From positions 372,001-436,000 of the forward strand of contig OOIN01000040.1 of the NCBI GenBank assembly GCA_900323505.1: a stretch of DNA of 64,000 nucleotides, in the 5' to 3' direction. The position numbers and the translations under genes are program-made. Numbering within the stretch: the first letter of the stretch is position 1; every line of letters begins with the position of its first letter. Under the pieces are notes generated by a model that saw only the letters and a program-made list of their open reading frames with translations, searched no databases and had not been told where the DNA came from. Source of the stretch: Ustilago trichophora. Its lineage: Eukaryota > Basidiomycota > Ustilaginomycetes > Ustilaginales > Ustilaginaceae. Shown here in pieces: positions 28,502 through 37,578 of this stretch.

Positions 28502-30733
28502 ATGGTTACTTCGACAAAGTTCGCATCTCTCGTCGGCAGTGTAACGCTCGCCTTTGTACTGGCTAGCTCGTTGCATCCTGTTCACACGGCACCTGTTGCA
28601 GTGAGGAGGCAGGATGTAGCTAAGGCTCCTGCGGGGTACGTATCGGTGGCTCAACCAGGGATGAGCGAGCAAGATATCTATGCGATGGGGATTCCTGATG
28701 CTCCTTCAGCCACAAATGCCGCTACACCTGCAGGGTACGTCAGCGTTGCTCAACCTAGTATGAACGAGCAAGATGTGTACTCTGTTGGTATTCCCAAAGC
28801 GCCCACCACGACGAATGGTACCGGTAACCCACTGGAACAGGTACTGAAGGCTGCGGCTCAGGCAGCACTCAAGACTTCGAACAGTACCATGAACGTTGTC
28901 AACCACTACGATGCTACTCCGGCCGTTGCTGCTGCTGCGAACCCTGCTCAGCAGGTATCTCAGGTGGCTCAACCAGCATCGGCGGAAGTGGCGATGAAGG
29001 GAAACCCTGATGAAGGGGCGCTTTTTCAGCAGGTGAACGGGGTTACTCCTGAACCTGCGTCGGTGGCGATGCAAGGAAATCCAGATCAAGGAAATGCTTA
29101 TAACCAAATTGTTGCTCAGCAAATGGCCCAGTTCGGCGCTCAAGCTAGAAGAGCGTTGGGCGAGAGGGTGGAGGCGGCGGTGATGCGAGCGAGACAGTTG
29201 AGTGGTGCGGGTGGGCTGGGTGCAGAGTTAAAAAAGATGGAAGAGTCAGTGTTGGGAGATGGTGTTCCTACGCCGTCGAGTGCGACTATGGTGGCGAGTG
29301 CGGATGCTGCGGAGGTGACCGGGGCTGCTGCTACGGCTGCCTCGGCTACCACGGCTACCACAGCTGATACTGGTGCTGTGAGTGCCACAGCGTCAGATCT
29401 CGCTGGAATTCCAGTAGCTGCGCCGGTACCAAGCGATTTCAGCTCTCCTCCTGCACCTAGCCCGTCGAGCAACCTTGCTGTCCCTGGAGTGCCTTCGATT
29501 CCTGCTGTTCCAGCTGTGCCTTCGGTATCGAATCCAGTTGGAAGCGTTGTACCAACACCAGCTCTGCCAACTTCGGGTCTGCCTACATCGGCCCTCCCCA
29601 CGAGCGTTCCTTCTGACGTACCGTCCGCTGCTGTACCCTCAGCATCGGTACCAGCAGCTGTCCCATCCGTCTCGGCCCCCACAGTCCCAGCAGTCCCATC
29701 TGCCCCTGCGGTACCCTCAGTCTCCCCTCCATCCCTCAACGCAGCTGCAGCATCAGCAACGACCCTCCTCCCTCTGTCCGATGCTAACCCTGCCCCCAGT
29801 ACTAAAGCAGCAGGCGATCTCACAATGACAGTCACCGTGCCGACCAAAGCTCTTCCAACCAGTATTGCCGGATTGCCCAACGTCAAGCCCAACAACGCCA
29901 ACGCCGATGATGATGGAGGTGATTGGAAGACTATGACCATCCTAGTTCCCGCCGAGGCTTTTGGTGGTATTGCTACCGGAGTGAAAACCCAGATCAATCT
30001 GCCTGCAACTAGCTCCAGTGAGGCAGCTACTGGTGCCACTTCTACTTCCGCTGTAGTATCGGATAAAAACGAGGCGGTTTCTTCTACAACCGCTGCTTCG
30101 GTTAAGCCAACTCCAACCTCAGATCCCCCTATTAACATCTCGTCTTTTACATCGCTCAAACCTGCTGCTACTTCTCAGCCCGTACTGACGATTCCACTGA
30201 CGGGAGTCATCGGAGGTACGACTTATAGCACCATGCTCACCCTCACCATTCCTAGATTTGGTGGTGAAGCTATCGCCTCTTCCACCTCTTCTTCTGCCAT
30301 TTCTACCTCTTCCGTCTCAGTCAGCGCTACTGAAAAAGCCAACTCTGCAGTCCCCACCTCTGCCATCCCCACAAAAACCTCTTCTTCTTCTACACCATCG
30401 GTCAAACCCACATCCTCCTCCTCAGTAGACGACGACCCAAGCTACATCAACCCAAACGATATTCCCCCTCTTCTCAAATCTAGCTTAACTGCTAGCTCCA
30501 CCTCAGCTCCCAATTCCACACCTACCAACGGTACTACAACAGATGAAGAGGATTGCGAAGAGTACCAAGATGATTCGACTGATCAGAACCAATCGAATTC
30601 AAGAAGTCTGTTAACCAAAGTCTGGGATTGGGTCACGGGTAAACCGCTCAACGAGCGAGACTTTATGGACGATTACGAGTACGGTTATGAGGCTGAAGGA
30701 GAAGAGGTATGGTACGATGCTCAGCAGGAGTAG
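28502..30733 (+). CDS. Secreted Ser/Pro/Ala-rich repeat protein
   Basis: The chosen Met at 28502 opens a good signal peptide (basic start, core VGSVTLAFVLASSL, likely cleavage after HTA at residue 30). The in-frame ATG at 28415 would bury it. The product has 743 residues. After the signal comes RR at 35-36, a possible Kex2 site, then two 30-residue repeats at 43-72 and 76-105 (PAGYVSVAQP.M.EQD.Y..GIP.AP..TN). Two shorter repeats follow at 158-172 and 185-197 (VAM.GNPD.G), then another RR at 216-217. The remainder is rich in Pro, Val, Ala, Ser and Thr and is probably heavily O-glycosylated. The acidic, Tyr-rich C-terminus has no GPI-anchor hydrophobic tail. It is a plausible cell-wall or apoplastic protein, perhaps processed into peptides like smut repellents. 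No known domain was recognised. Confidence 0.8.
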   Translation: MVTSTKFASLVGSVTLAFVLASSLHPVHTAPVAVRRQDVAKAPAGYVSVAQPGMSEQDIYAMGIPDAPSATNAATPAGYVSVAQPSMNEQDVYSVGIPKAPTTTNGTGNPLEQVLKAAAQAALKTSNSTMNVVNHYDATPAVAAAANPAQQVSQVAQPASAEVAMKGNPDEGALFQQVNGVTPEPASVAMQGNPDQGNAYNQIVAQQMAQFGAQARRALGERVEAAVMRARQLSGAGGLGAELKKMEESVLGDGVPTPSSATMVASADAAEVTGAAATAASATTATTADTGAVSATASDLAGIPVAAPVPSDFSSPPAPSPSSNLAVPGVPSIPAVPAVPSVSNPVGSVVPTPALPTSGLPTSALPTSVPSDVPSAAVPSASVPAAVPSVSAPTVPAVPSAPAVPSVSPPSLNAAAASATTLLPLSDANPAPSTKAAGDLTMTVTVPTKALPTSIAGLPNVKPNNANADDDGGDWKTMTILVPAEAFGGIATGVKTQINLPATSSSEAATGATSTSAVVSDKNEAVSSTTAASVKPTPTSDPPINISSFTSLKPAATSQPVLTIPLTGVIGGTTYSTMLTLTIPRFGGEAIASSTSSSAISTSSVSVSATEKANSAVPTSAIPTKTSSSSTPSVKPTSSSSVDDDPSYINPNDIPPLLKSSLTASSTSAPNSTPTNGTTTDEEDCEEYQDDSTDQNQSNSRSLLTKVWDWVTGKPLNERDFMDDYEYGYEAEGEEVWYDAQQE

Positions 30734-31018
30734 TAAAGGATTGTGGTGTGTTGTGATGGTTCCACTTTGTAGCAAAGTATTTTTTTTTTTGTGTTGCAGG
30801 AGAAATTCATGTAGAGAATCGGATGTTCAACCCCAGATCACGAGTGTGTTTATGTACGTATGTGCATAAAATGTGATTTCCCCCCTGACACCTCCTCTTC
30901 CGCACCCACACACGATAGCATCACACAGGTGAGAGACATGTGAGATGAATATACAGTACAATACAGTATACTATTACAAACCGGTCCCAAAAACTCTACA
31001 ACCCCTTTATAAGAATCA

Positions 31019-34000
31019 CTATTGATGATGCTGGTGATTCTGGTGGTGGTGATGTTGCTGCTGACTAAACCCGCTCAGCAACCGATTAGGATCCTGCAAC
31101 GCGGTAATCAGATCGACGGCTGCGGTCGGATGATAGTTCGGTACATTGCTTCCGGCACTCGGATTAAAAGCCTTAAAGAACTCGTCCCACTCGTTGTAGC
31201 CTTCTGACGCAACGGGCATCGAGGCCCAGAATGCGGCGTCGTTGGCGTTGATCGGATACACTGCTTGCTGTTGCATCTGATGTTGATTGGGCAGCGTGGG
31301 ATCGTAGGGTTGCGGTTGGAGAAAGTGCGCCGCCGGTTGTGATGGCGGTGGCGGTGCGAGGTTGGATAGGTCGGGGTTGGCGGTGGCGGTGGTGTTGGTG
31401 GAGAGTTCGAGAGGGATGTGCGAAGTGGTGGGGTCGAGGTGGGGGTGCGAGTCGATGGATCCGTCTTGGCTGGGGACGATGGATCCACCGTGTGATTGGG
31501 GCATGTGAGCAGGTACGCCGACTGTGCTGAGCAGCTGATGGGCGTTGGTGAACCCTTCGTGCGATTCGTGCTTGAGGGTCGAATTCTGAAGACCTTGCAT
31601 GCCAGAACTCTGGCCCTGGCCATTTTCTGACAGTTGCGCAGCTGTCACCGGAGGCAGCGATGGGCTCAACGGTCGAGCCTGGGCACTTGCAATGCATAGG
31701 TTCCGCAACACAGCAACGTGATTCGATGCACTCTGCCATGTAGGTCCGATGCGCTTGAGATAGCGCACGCACTCGGCGAGATATAGGGCGCTGGTCTTGA
31801 CAAGCTCGGATGAGCCTTCGAGCTCTGCCTCGTTGACGTGATGCGCCTCGGCGTCGCCGCTGCCTGTATGCAATTCTGCATCTTCACCAACGGCAGAGCC
31901 CGAGTCGTGCTGTCCATCATTTGTGGATGCGCCGGGCTCATGCAAAGGCATCTTGGATCCTCTTCGACTCCAAATGGATGATTGGCGTGCTTTGAATGCC
32001 ACAACGCTTTTACTGGCTGCCAAAGCGGCGTGGATGGTGGCGCTCTGGAAGATGAGATAGACCCAGCTACTCGAGATCTTGCGAATGCGGAAAGACGAGC
32101 CGTAGACATGCAGAATGTCGCACACCTCTTTGGCTGCTGCATTGCAAATGTCGAGACCAGCCGGCTCGGGACATTTGTCCTTAGTTGTGTTTTGTGCACC
32201 TTTCTTTGGGGGTCGAGCACCATTCTTCTTGCCTTGATCGGTCGATAAGACCTCATCAGCCTCGGCCGCAGCGTCGTGAGGCTCTTCTGAGATGGTACCA
32301 CTGCGGTCCTTTGGACCTTCGAGCAGCTTCGGCACACGAGGACGGTGCAGCAAGATGAGGCAAATGCAGTACCACGATCTCATGGTTAAAATTTGCGGCG
32401 GAAGGCCACGGTGTGCATCGGACTCTTTGCGGTCTGCCGAGCCAGTTCGAGATGGGAGCGACGACAACAACTCGGGCGATGTCCATGTACCTGACCATTT
32501 GAGGTGGGAAGGCAGATTAGCGCGCCACTTTGACAAGCGATCATTCAACCGTAGCAGCGCTTCGTAGTCGGAAGCTCCCTTTGTACGGCGGCGGTCGCGC
32601 TTTGCCTGAGGACTGTAGACCTCTTCGAGAATGCGTTCGAGGATGGCCATGACCTCTGCCCATGCTTTGAAGCTGCTGAGGGCATGCACCTTGACGCCTT
32701 CGAGGCGAGGCTGTTGGTTCTTTTCGACAAATTTGCGGGTTGTCTCGTTGATCCACAGATCGTATTCGTCGGCTTCTTGAACGGATGGCCAGTCGGTCTC
32801 GATCTCGGCGCTGCGGAGCTGAGCTGGTTTGTCGAGGGCAGTCGAGAGGATCTTGTCGAGAATGAAGCAAGCCCAGAAGACGCGCACCCTTTCTTGAAAC
32901 AACGCGCCAGTCCGACGAGGGTCGATGTTGCCGCTGTCTCCGTTGTATTGGGCGGATGCCGAGTCAAGACGACTGCTGTCTTCGTGAGCCCCAGAAGACG
33001 AAGCAGTCGAGGCGGGCATAGTGCAGCGATGGAGATTCATGTCGAGTGCCATTCGACAGGCAATGCCACCAAACTGAAAGGCACTGGAAGTGTTTCCACA
33101 ACCCAGCTCGATGACGCTGATGAGGATGGCAGCTTGAATGGTGCCGATATCCTGAGCAAACTTGCCTTCGAAGATGCGCGTCTTGACTCTCTGAACAAAG
33201 TGATCACGAAGTTCGTTCGACTTCCAAGATGGTTCAGAACCTTGAGGCGATTCGGCGTAGAGTAGCTCCATGACTGGGTTGGTGCTCGGATGATCTTCAT
33301 CAGCAGTGGCGTCGAGGTAAGCGTCAAAAGTGTTGGAAGCGACGGCAAGGATGGCTTCAAAGACGATGGGACGTGAACGCTTGAGCGAGTGAAGCGAAGT
33401 GACGGAAGGCAGGTAGATGATGGGCCAGTGAGGATGAACAAAGACCTGGTAGATGTCAAGTAGACGTTGCAGAATATGCGGCGGTAAACGGTCCTCTAGA
33501 TGGACCTTGGAGGAGGAGGAGGAGGACGAGTAGGGATGGTTGGCAGCTGCTGAGCTCGGACGAACGTGGTAATCGAGCCAATGAGCGCCAGGAGACGAGA
33601 TCTGAGAGCGGGGTATGGAAGCTGGGCCTCGGGGTGAGGGTGGCTGGGATCCGTTGTACCAGGGGCGATGTGGCATGGCGGTGGAAGATGGGCTGTAGCC
33701 ATGAGAGGCGCCGGTGAATGCAGGAGATGGATTGACACCTGTGCTATGCGAGGAGGAGGTAGCAGTTTGAACCGCAGCGGGTATCGTGTTGCTGGAGGGT
33801 TCGGTGAGTCTGCTTGCCGAGACGGGATGACGGCTAGACAAGGTGGAAGAGGATGGAACGGTTGAGGTGCTGTCATAGGGAGATGCGCCAGTCGCATGAT
33901 GAGTGCCGGGACTGTCGTAGAGGCTGCGACTAGGGTGTGATCGCGGTGAAGGGAATGTAGAGGCGGAAGCGGCGGTGTTGGAGCGGCCAGAAGGCAAGCT

Positions 34001-34240
34001 GGCTGCTGCGCGGTCTGTGATGGGCTGCGACGCTGGATCGAAAGAAGTTTGGGAGGAAGTGTGAGGCGGAAGCATGGATCGATGCGAGGCTAGCGGAGAA
34101 GAGCGATGATGGTCTCGAAACGAGCCTTGAAGAGGATAGGCATCGAAATGATGAGCTGTTGGGGTCGCATGTTGGTGAGAGAAGCGAGTGTCAGAAGAGG
34201 AAGATGGCCAGGAGTGATCCGAATGATGAAAGTTGTTATG

Positions 34241-34276
<36 letters not shown>

Positions 34277-35107
34277 AAGATGCTGCGGTTGCAAGTAGTG
34301 CTGGTTGAGGTTGGTAGAAGCGTGCTGCGAGGCATGAGTGTTGGGAGTGAACGGATGGCTCGCGGAAGTCGAAGCGAAAAGGCCAGCAGTGTTGTCAGCT
34401 GGTTGAGAGGAGCGCGCGGGAAGAGGAGGACTGGAAGCACTGTGATGTGGATAAGCTGGCCTGGACCATGAGGAATGAGCGTCGTAGTGGGTATGTGAGG
34501 CTGATGTTAGGTGCGAAGATATTGTGGATCTCTCTTCCGAGGCGTAGCGAGCGTCGGAGGATGGCCTAGCGGTGAGCGAAGCAATGGTGGACTGGGATGG
34601 TGAAGGTATGGCTCTGTCGCTTGAATGCAATGCATAATCAAAATCGCTTGTTTGAGGGTTATAACGCTTTTGCGATGTGGACGGCTTGTTGTCCGCCGAA
34701 GGAGGATCATCAGAATTGGGTTTGCGAGTGTCGTTTGCAGAATGCGTCCTGGATGAAGATGGTGCTTTACGCTTGGCTGGAGTGGATGATGAAGTGGACG
34801 GTGTGCTCTGCGATGGTGATTCTTGAAGTTTCTTCTTTCGACCACCTCTTGGATCGCAGCCCTTAGGAGGGCCGCGTTTCTTTTGGGCACCATATTCGCA
34901 AACGACGGAATCCTTGGAACAGTTGTTGCAAGGCTGTAGACCGTCACATTTGACCTTTCGACGAGAGCAGTGGAGGCAGGCTCTGCTGGATCGAATGCGT
35001 GCCGAGTCGTTGGCGCTAGATTTGGGATCCGAAGGTGACATGGAAGTTGATGGTTTCGACATGATGGCGAGCCAAGATGAGCTTGGGCTGAGTTGCGCAG
35101 TGATCAC
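31019..35107 (-). CDS. Zn2Cys6 fungal transcription factor with polyQ tract
   Basis: 1362 codons, no intron. The binuclear zinc cluster has perfect spacing with Cys44, 47, 54, 60, 63 and 70 (RACLHCSRRKVKCDG), followed by a basic linker GAQKKRGPPKG and a second basic patch. A long Ser/His/Pro-rich region includes a polyglutamine run encoded by the CTG repeat at 34242-34276. The fungal-specific transcription factor domain begins near residue 555 (RLLDIYQVFVHPHWPIIYLP) and includes RVRVFWACFILDKILSTAL. The C-terminus is again low-complexity and ends in a His/Gln run. The KRGPPKG linker is shared with several sugar- and xylan-responsive regulators, but the target pathway cannot be told. Met16 (35062) is an alternative start. 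It converges with the secreted protein gene and diverges from the regulator at 37579. Confidence 0.9.
34242..34276. repeat. CTG/CAG trinucleotide repeat (polyQ)
   Basis: Nearly twelve tandem units inside the 31019-35107 gene, encoding a run of glutamines flanked by more Gln and His. Such tracts vary in length between isolates. Confidence 0.85.
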
Positions 35108-35899
35108 ACGCTGTCCAAGCTGTGATCGATACAGCGCTGCACAGCCTTGGACCAGTGTTGGAGCTTAGCGGCAGTGCCGAAAGGTGATCAGACGAGCATT
35201 GCAATGGCAGATGTGTTTGAACCAGTATCGGGCGAGACAGCTGACTCGGAAGAATGCCAAAGTATCGATGACTGAGATGGTGATGATATCAAGCGGCTGA
35301 TCCGATGGTTGCGCGTTCCGCAAGATGTGCAGTGTAACGTCGTGCGTCAGTTGTGTGCTTGCGTTGGAATTGCCGACACGGTCTGATGGCGAACGACTTG
35401 CCAAGACTGACGACGGGCTCGAAAACGTCGGATAGAACTATGTACGCTGTCAAGGACGAGACAGCTCACAAAGGTTGGAGATGGGGGAGATGAAGGGATG
35501 GAAGAAAGTCACAAGGAGATGACGCTCAAGATTCAAGCATCCAACCAACTCACACTCAACCCAATCCAAATACGCAAAAGGCTATACAGCCGTGCATCTC
35601 GGATTTGTGGAGGACGCCGAGTCGCAGCAGTCGAAAGAGCACCAAAGGTCAGTGACGCCAAATTGCGATTCAACTGGCCCCCAGAGCATCATCGCATCCT
35701 TCCAGGGTCTTGCCTCTGTTGGGTTGCAAGTCTTTGCAGCTTATCCGCCCACTTGGCGCTTGATCGCAGTGTCCAGTTTCCGGCTCAGTTGTCAGAGCCA
35801 AGTCAACCCCACGCGTTCTCCCCACACTCGAGCCTGTGCAGGAATTTTGGATGGCGCTGCATCGCTGCTAGTCAAGTTGGTTACGGCTTATGCTGCTGC

Positions 35900-35933
35900 T
35901 ACAGTACTGTACAGTACAGTACTGTACTGTACA
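35900..35933. repeat. Longest TACTGTAC/GTACAGTA palindromic array
   Basis: Thirty-four bases made only of overlapping ACAGTAC and ACTGTAC units, almost identical on both strands. About 800 bases upstream of the regulator ending at 35107 and about 280 bases from tRNA-Phe. Confidence 0.75.
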
Positions 35934-36212
35934 CTCCGTTCCGGTTCAGCCGGCCAATCCGGTCATCCAATTTGTGGCTTGCTCCTCGTACTCCGCAAAT
36001 CAACTTGACAGCTCAGTTAGATCTCAAATTGTCTTTGGCTTGTTAGTTTTGGCTCGCAAATAGCCGACTAGCATCTGTCCACTATGTTCACAAAAGGCCA
36101 TCCATCACCTTCTACTCCTTTGATCTCTTCCCCTGCTTATGTACTGCAGTCCCCGATGGTTAGATGAGCAAGAAAGGAAAAAGAAAAACAAAAAATAAAA
36201 TCAAAAAGAAAA

Positions 36213-36330
36213 TGCTCCTTACCTGGGTCGAACAGGTGACCTCCCGATAAACCGTATCCACTGCAAACAGTGGCGACTACAGAAACTGAATTCTTCAGTC
36301 GGACGCTCGTACCAACTGAGCTAAAGAAGC
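36213..36330 (-). tRNA. tRNA-Phe (GAA) with a 44-nt intron
   Basis: On the minus strand the acceptor GCTTCTT pairs with AAGGAGC, and the D arm is GCTC-AGTTGGTAC-GAGC. The anticodon stem TCCGA/TCGGG surrounds CTGAAG, with GAA at 36294-36296. The T arm is ACCTG-TTCGACC-CAGGT and the discriminator is A. The intron (36249-36292) follows G37 and starts with sequence complementary to the anticodon (ATTCAG), as expected for a pre-tRNA splicing substrate. Mature length is 74 nt. Confidence 0.92.
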
Positions 36331-37578
36331 AATGTGCTTAAACAGCGATTCAGCAGTATACATATACTATACATACTTCACCATGGGAGCCTGGCATTGG
36401 CTTCATCAGCTTCCGCATCAGCTTTATTTCCTCGAACTTGCCTGGCTGAAAACATGCTCATACCCCACTGTTCAGGTTGGCAGTCGATGTTGCCGAGATG
36501 AGTTGGATGTCGGCAATGTCCGAAATGCACTTGCTCGCTCGCCTAACACAGAGACCGATAAGCGGAGAAACCCTTTTTCTTGGAGAAATTAGAGCTCGCA
36601 CACCTCTTCCTTGCGCTTGTCGAGGCTATGCGCACAGTACACAGCTCTTGTTAGCAGCTATACAGTACACTTCTGACTCGACAAAGGAAGCAGCCCACCT
36701 CGTGTTAGTGAATGCTTCAAAGCAGTGACCGCAATGTTCTGCTAGGTCACGCTACAAGGGAGGACTGCAGATGGTTCCTGGCGGCTAGGCACGCTGGTGG
36801 AACAAGCAGGAATATGCGTAAAGTGCCGCATTTCGGCAGAGGCGTGTCATTTCTCAAAAGGTCAAGTTGACTCGAGTCGGCTCTTCCAAAACTCCGTTTT
36901 CCGCCCAAGTCACACATCTCTGATTGCGCAGCACCATTGCTTTCTTGTCCGTTACTCTCCATCTTCCCACATACCCTATCCATCTCAGACATTCGTCGTC
37001 TTCGCTCAACAAGGCGTCGTACAATAATTCCACCAAAACAGCCAACGAGACATAGCTTTGCTTCCACCCCGCCCATCCCCACTCTTTCCCGAGGAATTGG
37101 CTTCTGTCGCAAAAGGAGTCGACCTTCGACTTCAATCACCACCACTTCCGCCACTGCCGCGTACCGAGCATCTCCATCTCTGCTCCCACCTGATATCGAC
37201 TCGGCTTTGGCCTTGCAAAAACGCGCCAAGCTTTCCGACCTCATCCAGACAGCTCACCGCAGCCTCGATCTGCCATCCAACCCTGAGCTTCTCCCTCTCA
37301 TCCCCACCGGTTCATCACGGGGTTTGCGCCTTATTCACACCCACATCAACCCAATCAGCATTTAAGTCCTAGGCTTTGGCCAAGCGGTTGCAGCACTTGA
37401 CACATTCAGCCCGCTCAAGCCTCGCTGAGAGTGTCCTACTTTACATCGACGTCGCTCTTACGCTTAGCCATATCGCATCGATGCGTCATCATTTCGCCTA
37501 GCTATCGACCAGCGAGCCATCAACACTCGTCATTTATTCCTTGCCGGCTAGCCTCGCTCTAGAGCACAGCTTTCAACC

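Larger units (their letters stand above)
35108..37578. other. Divergent intergenic region between two Zn2Cys6 genes
   Basis: About 2.5 kb shared by two divergently transcribed regulators. It holds the longest palindromic array (35900-35933), tRNA-Phe (36213-36330) and further motif copies near 36633 and 36661. Open stretches such as 36937-37365 (+) show no recognisable domain and may lie in the leader of the downstream gene. Confidence 0.55.

Noticed and set aside
29140..30159. A 339-codon open frame on the minus strand
   Set aside because: Antisense shadow of the Pro/Ser/Ala-rich secreted protein gene; its Gly/Ala/Thr/Val composition mirrors the sense codons.
36937..37365. A 142-codon plus-strand frame upstream of the second Zn2Cys6 gene
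   Set aside because: Pro/Ser/Arg-rich with no domain, and it lies where the leader of the downstream gene is expected. Kept only as a possible upstream frame.
37375..37450. tRNA-like box A (TTGGCCAAGCGGTTG) suggesting a Leu or Ser tRNA
   Set aside because: No matching T arm (GTTCGANTC) or pairing acceptor follows within a plausible distance.
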